Shown here one piece after another: positions 8,933-18,430 of a stretch of DNA of 58,494 bases. The first letter of the stretch is position 1, and every line of letters starts with the position of its first letter. The translations under genes and the position numbers were made by a program. The DNA is taken from assembly GCA_900299075.1 (NCBI GenBank), contig OMIK01000003.1, forward strand, positions 1 through 58,494. Direction: 5' to 3'. The stretch comes from Chlorobi bacterium Chlorobi_1. GTDB lineage: Bacteria > Bacteroidota > Chlorobiia > Chlorobiales > Chlorobiaceae. The notes beneath the pieces were generated by a model. It saw nothing but the letters and a program-made list of their open reading frames with translations. It was not told the DNA's origin and ran no database searches.

Positions 8933-9784
8933 ATGAAGCGCTACGCCTATTACCAGAGCTGCATCAACGAGTCGATGACCAGGGAGGTCGACCGCTCGAT
9001 CGCACTCTGGCAGAACGATCTCGGCATCGAGATGGTGAAGCTGCATGAGAGCACCTGCTGCGGCGGGAGCAACCTGGATTACGTCAGCCCGAAGCACTTC
9101 GCCCTGGTCAACGCCAGGAACATCGCCTATGCGGAGAAGATGGGGCTCGACCTGGTCGTGTCGTGCAACACCTGCCTCATGACCATCCGGAGCGCCAAGA
9201 AGAAGCTGGACGAGACCCCCGGGCTGAAGGCCGAGGTGAACGAGATCCTGAAGAAGGAGGGGCTGCAGTATCAGGGGACCTCGGAGGTCCGCCACCTGCT
9301 CTGGGTGCTGATCGACGACGTCGGGCTCGACGTCATCCGCCAGAAGGTCAGGAAGCCGCTGGGCAGCATGCGCATCGCCCCCTTCTACGGCTGCCACATC
9401 CTGAGGCCATCGACCGTGCTCGGCAAGGACAATCCCCTCGAGCCCACCTCGCTCGACCTTCTGCTCGACGCGCTGGGAGGCACCACGATCCCCTACGAGC
9501 ACAAGAACCGCTGCTGCGGATTCCATACCCTGCTGGTCGCCGAGGAGGAGTCGCTGAATGTCGCCGCGGAGGCCCTCAAGGAGGCGATGGACGAGAAGGC
9601 GCATTGCATCGTCACCCCCTGTCCCCTCTGCCACACCGTGCTCGACGGCTACCAGTCGAAGGCCCTGAAGAAGAACGGCTTGCGTGGCTCCATTCCCGTA
9701 TTCCACCTCTCGGAGGTCGTCGGCCTCGCCCTCGGCTACTCCGAGCGGGACCTCGGCATCAAACGGCATATCGTGACGGCGTGA
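8933..9784 (+). CDS. sdhE: HdrB-like cysteine-rich subunit of fumarate reductase (SdhE/MfrE-type)
   Basis: 283 residues from ATG 8933, with a GGGAGAA ribosome site at 8919-8925 overlapping the sdhB stop. It contains two CCG domains, each with the pattern C...CCG...CxxC: Cys10, then CCGGSN and CNTCL; and FYGCH, then CCGFH and CPLCH. This is the architecture of heterodisulfide reductase HdrB and of the SdhE/MfrE subunits that replace the haem-b membrane anchor in non-classical succinate/fumarate:quinone oxidoreductases. No transmembrane helix is seen, so it is probably a peripheral subunit reacting with menaquinone or another donor. It must not be confused with the unrelated small flavinylation factor that is also called SdhE. 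Last gene of the operon. Confidence 0.9.
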   Translation: MKRYAYYQSCINESMTREVDRSIALWQNDLGIEMVKLHESTCCGGSNLDYVSPKHFALVNARNIAYAEKMGLDLVVSCNTCLMTIRSAKKKLDETPGLKAEVNEILKKEGLQYQGTSEVRHLLWVLIDDVGLDVIRQKVRKPLGSMRIAPFYGCHILRPSTVLGKDNPLEPTSLDLLLDALGGTTIPYEHKNRCCGFHTLLVAEEESLNVAAEALKEAMDEKAHCIVTPCPLCHTVLDGYQSKALKKNGLRGSIPVFHLSEVVGLALGYSERDLGIKRHIVTA

Positions 9785-9820
9785 TCTCTGCGAGACGCGC
9801 GGCCGGGATTGTTTCGTCAG

Positions 9821-9860
9821 AGAGGACCTGTAGGAGCCACAAGACCTATAGGTCCTCTTC
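9821..9860 (+). repeat. 9-bp-periodic repeat forming a 14-bp hairpin downstream of sdhE
   Basis: Four 9-bp units related to GGACCTATA lie head to tail at 9824-9832, 9833-9841, 9842-9850 and 9851-9859. The array also forms an inverted repeat: 9821-9834 pairs with 9845-9858 (13 Watson-Crick pairs and one G-T) around a 10-nt loop, followed by a pyrimidine-rich tract. It may serve as the terminator of the sdh operon. Four other sites in the window share the unit. Confidence 0.75.
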
Positions 9861-9926
9861 TCTTTCGCTTATCTTCGGCAAGTAAACATTCCGTCCTTGT
9901 ATCTATCGTTTTTATAAAAGCCCGAA

Positions 9927-9946
9927 AAAGTGTAAGTTTGCACTTT
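9927..9946 (+). promoter_or_regulatory. Possible operator dyad upstream of hemE
   Basis: AAAGTG (9927-9932) and CACTTT (9941-9946) form a perfect 6-bp dyad with an 8-bp spacer, in AT-rich DNA about 85 bp before hemE. A TATAAA at 9913-9918 just upstream could be a -10 element. The spacing suits a dimeric regulator, but no family can be named. Confidence 0.3.
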
Positions 9947-10030
9947 CATTTCCTTGTCGGTGAGGCTGCCGGCCACAAGCCGGAACCATGCGGGCATCAT
10001 CTTTCTCAACATCACTAATCATTGCACTCC

Positions 10031-11089
10031 ATGCTCAAAAACGATCTTTTTATCCGGGCGTTGAAGAGGCAGGCTACCCCCCGCACCCCCATCTGGGTCA
10101 TGCGCCAGGCGGGCCGCTACCTTCCCGAGTACCGAGCGGTCAGGGAAAAAACCGACTTCCTGACCCTCTGCAAAACCCCGGAGCTGGCCTGTGAAGTCAC
10201 CATCCAGCCGGTGGATCTGATGGGCGTGGACGCAGCCATCATCTTCTCCGACATCCTCGTGGTCAATGAGGCCATGGGCATGAACGTCGAGATCATCGAG
10301 ACCAAGGGGATCAAGCTCACCCCGCCGATCCGCTCGCAGGCCGACATCGACAAGCTGATCGACCCCGATATCGACGAGAAGCTCGGCTACGTACTCGACG
10401 CGATCCGCCTCACCAAGAGGGAGCTGAACGACCGTGTGCCGCTCATCGGCTTCTCCGGTGCCGCATGGACCCTCTTTACCTATGCTGTCGAAGGCGGCGG
10501 TTCGAAGAACTACGCGTTCGCCAAGAAGATGATGTACCGTGAGCCGAAGATGGCCCACCAGCTCCTCCAGAAGATCACCACCTGCATCAGCGCCTACCTG
10601 ATCAAGCAGGTCGAGGCCGGCGCCGACGCCATCCAGATCTTCGACTCCTGGGCAAGCGCCCTCTCCGAGGACGACTATCGCGAATTCGCCCTGCCCTACA
10701 TCAAGCAGAACGTCGCCGCAGTGAAGGCCGCCTACCCGGAGATCCCGGTCATCGTCTTCGCCAAGGACATGAACACCATCCTCTCCGACATCGCCGACAC
10801 CGGTGCCGACGCCGTGGGCCTCGGCTGGAACATCGACATCACCAAGGCCCGCAAGGAGCTCGGTGACCGCGTCTGTCTCCAGGGCAACATGGACCCGACG
10901 GTGCTCTACGGCACGCCGGAAAAGATCAAGTCGGAAGCCGCAAAGATTCTGGCACACTTCGGCCAGCACTCCGCCAGCTCCGGCCACGTCTTCAACCTCG
11001 GCCACGGCATCCTGCCGGATGTCGACCCGGCAAACCTGAAGTGCCTCGTCGAGTTCGTCAAGGAGGAGAGCGCGAAGTACCACTGCTGA
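10031..11089 (+). CDS. hemE: Uroporphyrinogen decarboxylase
   Basis: 352 residues, full family length. It catalyses the four decarboxylations from uroporphyrinogen III to coproporphyrinogen III, the branch leading to haem and bacteriochlorophylls. Visible signatures are PIWVMRQAGRYLPEYR near the N-terminus (the URO-D signature with substrate-binding Arg), FSDILV, GFSGAAWTL, the IFDSWA region and GHGILPD near the C-terminus. ATG 10031 (MLKNDLF) is preferred over the in-frame TTG at 10022. It lies alone between the sdh operon and a strong terminator at 11113. High flux is expected in a phototroph that packs chlorosomes with bacteriochlorophyll. Confidence 0.96.
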   Translation: MLKNDLFIRALKRQATPRTPIWVMRQAGRYLPEYRAVREKTDFLTLCKTPELACEVTIQPVDLMGVDAAIIFSDILVVNEAMGMNVEIIETKGIKLTPPIRSQADIDKLIDPDIDEKLGYVLDAIRLTKRELNDRVPLIGFSGAAWTLFTYAVEGGGSKNYAFAKKMMYREPKMAHQLLQKITTCISAYLIKQVEAGADAIQIFDSWASALSEDDYREFALPYIKQNVAAVKAAYPEIPVIVFAKDMNTILSDIADTGADAVGLGWNIDITKARKELGDRVCLQGNMDPTVLYGTPEKIKSEAAKILAHFGQHSASSGHVFNLGHGILPDVDPANLKCLVEFVKEESAKYHC

Positions 11090-11112
11090 GCGCAGCCCCA
11101 GGCTATTTTCCG

Positions 11113-11149
11113 ACTCCGCCCCGCCCTCCGGCGAGGCGGAGTTTTTTTT
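11113..11149 (+). terminator. Intrinsic terminator after hemE
   Basis: ACTCCGCC (11113-11120) pairs with GGCGGAGT (11135-11142), extended internally by CGCC/GGCG, and is followed by an eight-T run. Strong GC stem plus T-tract. Confidence 0.92.
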
Positions 11150-11250
11150 GCCCCGGCGCACGCCTGCAGCGCTGAAATCTTGCTCCGGGCTTTTTTCCGT
11201 ATATTACGTTTCATGTGAATCGCTAACTGAAGCAGGTGGGAGGCCATTTG

Positions 11251-11880
11251 ATGGGAAGGCAGTGCAGTTGTTCGGAAGGGGGGATGGGAGGTGCCAGGTA
11301 CGAGGAGATCGTGCTCGACACCCTGCTTTACAGCGCCCGCCTCAAGGAGACGGTCGCCCGGCAGAGCAGCGACGTGGCCGTGGCCATGGCCAGGATGATC
11401 GCCGATACCTTCGAGGCGGGAGGCAAGCTCCTTATCTGCGGGAACGGGGGCAGCGCGGCCGACGCGCAGCACCTGGCCGCCGAGCTGACCATCCGTTACC
11501 GCAGCAGCGTCAACCGCCGGGCCCTGCCTGCGATCGCACTCTCTACCGATACCTCTGCGCTCACCGCGGGAGGCAACGACCTCGGTTTCGACGAGGTCTT
11601 CTCGAGGCTCGTCCAGGCCTACGGCTGCAAGGGGGACCTGCTGCTCGGCCTTTCGACCAGCGGGAACAGCCCGAACGTCATGCGGGCCATGGAGGCTGCC
11701 CGCGGCATGGGGATCGGGACGATGGCCCTGCTCGGCGGAGACGGCGGCACGATCCTGCCCCTGGCAGATATTTCGATCGTCGTGCCCCACTCCGGTACGG
11801 CCGACCGCGTCCAGGAGTGCCATATCGCCCTCGGCCACGTGATCATCGAACTGGTCGAAAAGATGATGGGGTTTTGTTGA
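11251..11880 (+). CDS. gmhA: SIS-domain phosphosugar isomerase, sedoheptulose-7-phosphate isomerase-like
   Basis: 209 residues from ATG 11251, chosen because GGGAGG (11238-11243) sits 7 nt upstream; a second ATG at 11284 is possible. It is a single SIS domain with the GmhA-type motif [17 protein letters not shown] (about residues 60-76), a D-T-S-A-L-T segment, and the phosphosugar-binding LSTSGNSPN loop (about residues 130-138). GmhA converts sedoheptulose 7-phosphate to D-glycero-D-manno-heptose 7-phosphate for LPS inner-core heptose. The close paralogue DiaA, which binds DnaA, shares these motifs, so the functional call depends on whether other heptose genes exist in the genome. None is adjacent here. 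Confidence 0.82.
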   Translation: MGRQCSCSEGGMGGARYEEIVLDTLLYSARLKETVARQSSDVAVAMARMIADTFEAGGKLLICGNGGSAADAQHLAAELTIRYRSSVNRRALPAIALSTDTSALTAGGNDLGFDEVFSRLVQAYGCKGDLLLGLSTSGNSPNVMRAMEAARGMGIGTMALLGGDGGTILPLADISIVVPHSGTADRVQECHIALGHVIIELVEKMMGFC

Positions 11881-11952
11881 TAGTCGATAATTTGGGCACT
11901 GGCGTGTCCACAACGTTTGTACGCGTACTCCTAAAAAATACCTTGTAACTAC

Positions 11953-12420
11953 ATGCAGATACAGAACATCGAGGGCAACCTTTCGGCCCAGGGGATCAGG
12001 TTCGGCCTGGTCATCTCGCGATTCAACGACTTCATCGGCCAGAAGCTTGTCGAGGGCGCGGTAGACTGCATCGTCCGCCACGGGGGCTCCGCCGACAACA
12101 TCACGGTCATCCGCTGCCCCGGCGCCTTCGAGCTGCCGGCGGTTTCGAGGAAGTCCGCACTCTCCGGCAAGTTCGACGCGATCGTGACCCTTGGGGTGAT
12201 CATCCGCGGTTCGACGCCCCATTTCGACGTGATCGCCGCAGAGGCGACCAAGGGGATCGCCCAGGTCGGCATGGAGACCATGATCCCGGTGACCTTCGGC
12301 GTCCTGACCACCGAGAACCTCGAGCAGGCGATCGAACGCGCTGGCACCAAAGCCGGCAACAAGGGCTTCGACGCCGCCATGGGCGCCATCGAGATGGTGA
12401 ACCTGTACAAGCAGCTGTAA
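11953..12420 (+). CDS. ribH: 6,7-dimethyl-8-ribityllumazine synthase
   Basis: 155 residues. It condenses 5-amino-6-ribitylaminouracil with 3,4-dihydroxy-2-butanone 4-phosphate, the penultimate step of riboflavin synthesis; members form pentamers or 60-mers. Recognisable parts are FGLVISRFNDFI near the N-terminus, RCPGAFELP, the LGVIIRGSTPHFDVIA substrate loop with the catalytic His, and PVTFGVLTTEN. The 72-bp gap upstream carries a short palindrome (GTACGCGTAC at 11919-11928) but no recognisable FMN riboswitch. It converges with plsC across an unusual repeat-rich spacer. Confidence 0.96.
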   Translation: MQIQNIEGNLSAQGIRFGLVISRFNDFIGQKLVEGAVDCIVRHGGSADNITVIRCPGAFELPAVSRKSALSGKFDAIVTLGVIIRGSTPHFDVIAAEATKGIAQVGMETMIPVTFGVLTTENLEQAIERAGTKAGNKGFDAAMGAIEMVNLYKQL

Positions 12421-12431
12421 GCGGGGGCTTC

Positions 12432-12552
12432 TGGAGGGAGTGGACTTGATGGACGTTATGGGCTGACAAGAACGCGGAGCCTTGTTTTCTCGCTCTTTTT
12501 TTTGTCCAGGTCGTCCATCCTTACTGATTGTCCAGCACGTCCACGCCGTCCA
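12432..12552. repeat. Inverted array of 9-bp units between convergent ribH and plsC
   Basis: On the plus strand TGGAC-like pentamers recur every 9 bp at 12432 (TGGAG), 12441, 12450 and 12459 (TGGGC). After a spacer, the complement GTCCA recurs at 12504, 12513, 12530, 12539 and 12548, with steps of 9, 17, 9 and 9. The two half-arrays can pair, and the spacer contains ACAAG/CTTGT and a T-run near 12495. It may act as a bidirectional terminator. Unit differs from the GGACCTATA family but has the same period. Confidence 0.7.
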
Positions 12553-12561
12553 TTGTATCCC

Positions 12562-13278
12562 TCATGCGGCAGCCTGGCCGCTCTTCTCCAGGTTGGCCGC
12601 GATGACATCGCGGACCGCCTGCTGCAGCTCCTCGGGGCTGCCGTAGCGTTTCGGGTCGATCGGGTCGCCGATGACCAGCCTGACCTTGCCTTTCCTGATC
12701 TTGAGGCTCTTCTTCGGGGTGATGCGGTGGCTGCCGATGATGCTGACCGGCAGGACCGGCACCCCGGCCTTGCCGGCGATGATGAACGCTCCCCGCTTGA
12801 ACGGCAGGAGCCGGCCGTCCTTCGACCTGGTCCCCTCGGGGAAGATGTGGATCGAAGCACCCTTCCTGAGGGTTTCAACGGTCTTCAGCATGCTTTGGAG
12901 CGCCTCCCGGTTCTGCCCCCGCTTGATAAGCACATAGCCGGCCCCTTTGAGCGCCCATCCGAAGACCGGTATCCTCCCCAGCTCCTCCTTGGCGACGAAG
13001 CGCAGGTTCAGCCGGATATATCCCAGCACGATCGGGATGTCCGCCATGCCGGCGTGGTTGCTGACCACCAGGTAGTTTTGCGCCCGATCGTACTTCTCCG
13101 AGCCTTCGACCTCAACCGTGATTCCGAGCACCCTTGCCGAAAAGCGGCTCCATCCCGCGGCGACGCGGTTGAAAAAGGCTCCGGTGCGGTCGAAGAGGTT
13201 GGTGACCATCAGCATCAGCAGCCCCAGGAACATCACCGGCAGGACGACCAGGAAAAAGAGCAGGGTCTGGAGGTTCAT
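12562..13278 (-). CDS. plsC: 1-acyl-sn-glycerol-3-phosphate acyltransferase
   Basis: 238 residues from the ATG at 13278-13276, giving an N-terminus (MNLQTLLFFLVVLPVMFLG) that is a membrane anchor; an upstream in-frame start at 13332 would overlap thrC. The acyltransferase motifs are in order: NHAGMAD (catalytic NHxxxxD, about residue 75) and FPEGTRS (about residue 147), with a conserved proline region VPVLPV near 180. It transfers a second acyl chain to lysophosphatidic acid in the inner membrane. It is the last gene of the thrB-thrC-plsC run (13-nt gap after thrC). The pairing with threonine genes is probably just cotranscription. Confidence 0.9.
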   Translation of the reverse strand: MNLQTLLFFLVVLPVMFLGLLMLMVTNLFDRTGAFFNRVAAGWSRFSARVLGITVEVEGSEKYDRAQNYLVVSNHAGMADIPIVLGYIRLNLRFVAKEELGRIPVFGWALKGAGYVLIKRGQNREALQSMLKTVETLRKGASIHIFPEGTRSKDGRLLPFKRGAFIIAGKAGVPVLPVSIIGSHRITPKKSLKIRKGKVRLVIGDPIDPKRYGSPEELQQAVRDVIAANLEKSGQAAA

Positions 13279-13291
13279 AGGCGCGTCGTGT

Positions 13292-14608
13292 TTACCGGTC
13301 GAGGTTCTTGAGGAAACCAGCGAGCTCTTCATAGCCGTTGCCGATCAGGGTTGCACGCTTCGGCTTGGCCATGATCCCCAGCATCTTCTCCGGGATGGGC
13401 ACTTCGCGGCCGATGGCCTGCATGATCGCCTCGTCGAACTTGACCGGATGGGCGGTCGAGAGCACCACTCCGGGAAAGCCTTCGCCCTCGTGCGCGCTCC
13501 GGTACTCCTCGAGCGCGCGGTAGCCAACCGCGGTATGCGGATCCATGATGTAGCCGGTCGCCTCGTAGGCCGAGCGGATCGTCGATGCGGTCTCGTCGTC
13601 GGAGATCGCGATGCCGGTGATCACCTCGCCCATCTTGCGGAAGTCGTTGTCGAAGAAGTGCAGCAACCTCGAGAAGTTGCTCGGGTTGCCCACATCCATG
13701 GCGGTGGTCATCGTCCTGACGGTCGGCTTCGGTTCGAAGCGGCCGCAGTCGAGGTAGCGGGTGACGCTGTCGTTCGCGTTGGAGGCTGCCACGAAATGGC
13801 CGATCGGGAAGCCCATCATCTTCGCCAGCAGGCCGGCGGTCAGGTTGCCGTAGTTGCCGCTGGGCACCGAGAAGAGGGCCGGCCTGCCGGGGTAGCGGAG
13901 GGCGAGCTGCATCGAGGCCCATGCATAGTAGAAGGACTGCGGGATGAGGCGCGAGATGTTGATCGAGTTCGCCGAGGTCAGGGTAAGCCGGCGCTTCAGG
14001 TCCGGATCCACGAAGGCCTGCTTGACGAGGCGCTGGCAGTCGTCGAAGTCCCCCTTCACCTCGAGGGCGAAGACGTTGTCCCCCGCCGTGGTGAGCTGCT
14101 GCTCCTGCAGGCGGCTGACCTTGCCGGAGGGGTAGAGCAGCACGACCCGTGTGTTCGGGATGCCGTCGAAGCCGTAGGCGACGGCGCTGCCGGTGTCTCC
14201 CGATGTGGCGACCAGCACCGTGATCATCCGGTTGTCCTCGGCGGCGAAGAAGCCGGTCATGCGGCCGAGGAACCTTGCGCCGTAATCCTTGAAAGCGAGG
14301 GTCGGGCCGTGGAAGAGCTCCTCGACGAAGGTCTCCCTGCCGATCTCCACCAGCGGGGTGTCGAAATCGTAGCAGTCGTCGATCAGTTTCGAGAGGATGT
14401 CGAGCGGCACTTCGGCTGCGGCGAACTTCCTGGCGATGGCGAAGGCGATGTTGTTGAAGGTGCCCTCCGCAAGCAGCGAAAGCTCTTCCGGCGAGAAGCG
14501 CGGGACCTCCGAGGGCACGTAGAGCCCACCGTCGGGTGCCAGCCCCTCGAGGGTCGCCTTTTTTATGGATACGGGTGTGGAAGATTTGCTGGTGCTGAAG
14601 AAGATCAT
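13292..14608 (-). CDS. thrC: Threonine synthase
   Basis: 438 residues, of the longer class resembling E. coli ThrC. It converts O-phosphohomoserine to threonine with PLP. Visible motifs are LAPDGGLYVP near the N-terminus, LFHGPTLAFKDYGARF (about residues 98-113) containing the PLP lysine, the phosphate-binding VATSGDTGSAV loop, and SVPSGNYGNLTAG. It follows thrB by 13 nt and precedes plsC by 13 nt on the same strand, so the two threonine genes are co-regulated. The upstream enzyme, the fused aspartokinase/homoserine dehydrogenase, is encoded nearby on the opposite strand at 18599. Confidence 0.96.
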   Translation of the reverse strand: MIFFSTSKSSTPVSIKKATLEGLAPDGGLYVPSEVPRFSPEELSLLAEGTFNNIAFAIARKFAAAEVPLDILSKLIDDCYDFDTPLVEIGRETFVEELFHGPTLAFKDYGARFLGRMTGFFAAEDNRMITVLVATSGDTGSAVAYGFDGIPNTRVVLLYPSGKVSRLQEQQLTTAGDNVFALEVKGDFDDCQRLVKQAFVDPDLKRRLTLTSANSINISRLIPQSFYYAWASMQLALRYPGRPALFSVPSGNYGNLTAGLLAKMMGFPIGHFVAASNANDSVTRYLDCGRFEPKPTVRTMTTAMDVGNPSNFSRLLHFFDNDFRKMGEVITGIAISDDETASTIRSAYEATGYIMDPHTAVGYRALEEYRSAHEGEGFPGVVLSTAHPVKFDEAIMQAIGREVPIPEKMLGIMAKPKRATLIGNGYEELAGFLKNLDR

Positions 14609-14621
14609 GGGAAGGGAGTGG

Positions 14622-15596
14622 TCATTGAGTTGTGCTGAGAACCCTGGCGCCTTCGCTGCAGATCGGCGATACCCACATGTCCGACTGCAGGGCCGCCGTT
14701 GAGTGCAGGAATGCCTCCTGCATGGCCCTGCCGACAGCGAACGCCTTTTCGCGGGATGCGGAGAAGGCGAAGACGGAGGGGCCGGATCCGGCGATGCTGC
14801 AGCCGAGCGCCCCGGAGTCGAGCGCGGCCTGCTTGACCCCGGTGAAGCCGGGGATGAGCGGGGCGCGCTTTGGTTCGGCGATCACGTCGACCAGCGCCCG
14901 GCCGATCAGGTCGTAGTCCTCCATGAGGAGCCCCGAGACGAGCGCGCCGACGTTGCCCCACTGCTGGATGGCGGTCGGGAGCGGTATCGCTTTGGGGAGG
15001 ACCGAGCGTGCGAACGAGGTCTTGAGCTCGGTATGCGGGTGCACCAGCGAGCAGTAGAGCTCCTTCGGCGGCCTGATGGTGATGAGGTCGAGCGGCTGGT
15101 AGCTCCGGATAAGGATGAAGTTGCCGAGCATGGCCGGCGCGGCGTTGTCGGCGTGGGCCGAGCCGCAGGCGACCCGCTCGCCCTCGATCGCGAAGTGCAC
15201 GAGCTCGCTCTTCGTGCAGGGTGAGCCGAGCAGCTCGTTGGCCGCCACGAGCGCCGCGGCGGCACTTGCCGCGCTGCTGCCCATGCCGCTGGACAGCGGC
15301 AGGTTCTTTTTCAGGGTGAGTCCGATGTGGCCGTTGAAGGGGATCCCCTTGGCGGTCCTGATATATTCGAGGAACTTCAGTACGACAAAGCTCGAGGTGT
15401 TCTTCCTCGCATCGATCGGCAGGGCGCCGCCGTCGCCGATGATCGCGTCGATGGTCACCGGGCAGTCGCCGCAGGGCTCGTCATGCAGCGTCAGGATGAC
15501 CTCGTCACCGGGCTCGGTAATGGCGAAGCCGAGGACGTCAAAACCGCAGGCAACGTTTCCGACGGTCGCCGACGCAAATCCGGTTACGGTTTTCAT
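14622..15596 (-). CDS. thrB: Homoserine kinase
   Basis: 324 residues of the GHMP kinase family. ThrB phosphorylates homoserine for ThrC. The N-terminus MKTVTGFASATVGNVACGFD is diagnostic, the ATP-binding loop PLSSGMGSSAASAAAAL lies at about residues 95-111, and the C-terminal GSGPSVFAF motif matches the GHMP C-terminal domain. First gene of the minus-strand thrB-thrC-plsC operon. Its promoter must lie in the 206-bp divergent region shared with atpA. Confidence 0.96.
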   Translation of the reverse strand: MKTVTGFASATVGNVACGFDVLGFAITEPGDEVILTLHDEPCGDCPVTIDAIIGDGGALPIDARKNTSSFVVLKFLEYIRTAKGIPFNGHIGLTLKKNLPLSSGMGSSAASAAAALVAANELLGSPCTKSELVHFAIEGERVACGSAHADNAAPAMLGNFILIRSYQPLDLITIRPPKELYCSLVHPHTELKTSFARSVLPKAIPLPTAIQQWGNVGALVSGLLMEDYDLIGRALVDVIAEPKRAPLIPGFTGVKQAALDSGALGCSIAGSGPSVFAFSASREKAFAVGRAMQEAFLHSTAALQSDMWVSPICSEGARVLSTTQ

Positions 15597-15733
15597 AGCA
15601 TTGTCCGGGGCAATATTGCTGAATCGCTAGGGTGACGGGATATGTTGAATCGCTCTTTATCCAAATTGTGTTCGACATTTGAATAACTAAAAGCTTTTCG
15701 TTAAATTTGGCTTTTATTTTTGGAGGGTATAGG

Positions 15734-15760
15734 CCGTACCGAATCCAAATGAAGGTACGG
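15734..15760 (+). promoter_or_regulatory. Hairpin in the atpA leader
   Basis: CCGTACC (15734-15740) and GGTACGG (15754-15760) form a perfect 7-bp stem with a 13-nt loop, 43 bp before atpA. The rest of the thrB/atpA divergent region is AT-rich, with a direct repeat TGAATCGCT at 15620-15628 and 15646-15654 (26-bp spacing). This could be a regulatory or mRNA-stabilising element; no T-run follows directly. Confidence 0.4.
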
Positions 15761-15802
15761 AGAATCTTTCTCTTTTCTCAACAATAACCTATCGAATTCC
15801 AT

Positions 15803-17383
<1,581 letters not shown>

Positions 17384-17396
17384 ACCCAGTGACGAC

Positions 17397-17424
17397 GGCG
17401 GACCGGCTGCGAGGCCGGCCCGCC
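17397..17424 (+). other. GC-rich hairpin between atpA and atpG
   Basis: GGCGGACCGGC (17397-17407) and GCCGGCCCGCC (17414-17424) form an 11-bp stem with a single mismatch and a 6-nt loop. No T-run follows, so it is more likely an mRNA processing or stability element adjusting alpha:gamma output (3:1 in F1) than a terminator. Confidence 0.55.
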
Positions 17425-17476
17425 CAGTCCGACAAGTGAAGGTTCTTTCAGCAATTCTAACATCGTACCGGAATAC

Positions 17477-18355
17477 ATGCCTACGTTAAAGGACATACGC
17501 ATCCGCCTGAAGGGTATCAAATCCACGCAGCAGGTGACCAAGGCCATGAAGATGGTCGCGGCCGCGAAGCTGCGCAGGGCGCAGGACCGGGCCATCGCCG
17601 CCCGCCCCTACGCCGGCAAGCTCAAGGAGATGCTCGCGTCGCTGTCGACCAAGGTCGATACGTCGCTCAACCCGCTGCTTTCGCCGCGTGAAGAGGTGAA
17701 GAAGCTCCTCGTGATCCTGGTCACCTCCGACAGGGGCCTCTGTGGCGGTTTCAACACCAATATCATCAAGCTTGCCCAGAGGGTCATCCACGAGGATTAT
17801 GCCTCCCTGCACGCCAAAGGCGCAGTGACCATGATCACCGCCGGCACCAAGGGCAGCGACTTCTTCCGCAAGAGGAACTACAACATCACGGCCGCCTATC
17901 CCGGCGTGTTCAACAACCTTGACTTCAGCACGGCCAAGGAGATCGCCGAAACCGCCGCGAAGATGTATCTCGCCGGTGAAGTGGATCGGGTCGTACTGGT
18001 GTACAACGAGTTCAAGTCGGTGCTTGCCCCGAACCTGAAGATCGAGCAGCTCCTGCCGATCGCCCCGGAGCAGGGGAGCACGGCCGACAGCGGCAGCGAG
18101 TATATCTACGAGCCTTCGCCCGCGGCCATCGTCGACGTGCTGGTCCCGAAGCACCTGAATACCCAGGTCTGGAGGGTCATGCTCGAGTCGAACGCCGCCG
18201 AGCAGGCCGCCCGAATGGCCGCCATGGACTCCGCGACCGAAAACGCCAAGGAGCTCATCAGGGTGCTGAACATCAGCTACAACAGGGCCCGCCAGGCAGC
18301 CATCACCAAGGAGCTGAGCGAGATCGTCGCCGGCGCCGACGCGCTGAAGCAGTAA
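17477..18355 (+). CDS. atpG: F-type ATP synthase subunit gamma
   Basis: 292 residues, the central rotor stalk. The N-terminal helix [20 protein letters not shown] is characteristic, followed by [13 protein letters not shown] (about residue 80), and the C-terminal signature is [20 protein letters not shown], which forms the coiled coil inside the alpha3-beta3 ring. It follows atpA by 93 bp. A strong terminator follows, so atpA-atpG is a two-gene unit. Confidence 0.97.
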   Translation: MPTLKDIRIRLKGIKSTQQVTKAMKMVAAAKLRRAQDRAIAARPYAGKLKEMLASLSTKVDTSLNPLLSPREEVKKLLVILVTSDRGLCGGFNTNIIKLAQRVIHEDYASLHAKGAVTMITAGTKGSDFFRKRNYNITAAYPGVFNNLDFSTAKEIAETAAKMYLAGEVDRVVLVYNEFKSVLAPNLKIEQLLPIAPEQGSTADSGSEYIYEPSPAAIVDVLVPKHLNTQVWRVMLESNAAEQAARMAAMDSATENAKELIRVLNISYNRARQAAITKELSEIVAGADALKQ

Positions 18356-18378
18356 CCGCTGCAGCGACAGAAAACTGG

Positions 18379-18411
18379 AAGCGTCCGCATGTTCGGGCGC
18401 TTTCTTTTTTT
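18379..18411 (+). terminator. Intrinsic terminator after atpG
   Basis: AAGCGTCCG (18379-18387) pairs with CGGGCGCTT (18394-18402), one wobble pair, followed by TTCTTTTTTT. Confidence 0.9.
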
Positions 18412-18430
18412 ATGGGGGGGGGAGTTAAGA

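Noticed and set aside
11881-11952. FMN riboswitch expected upstream of ribH
   Set aside because: The gap is only 72 bp and has none of the conserved RFN elements; only a short palindrome is seen.
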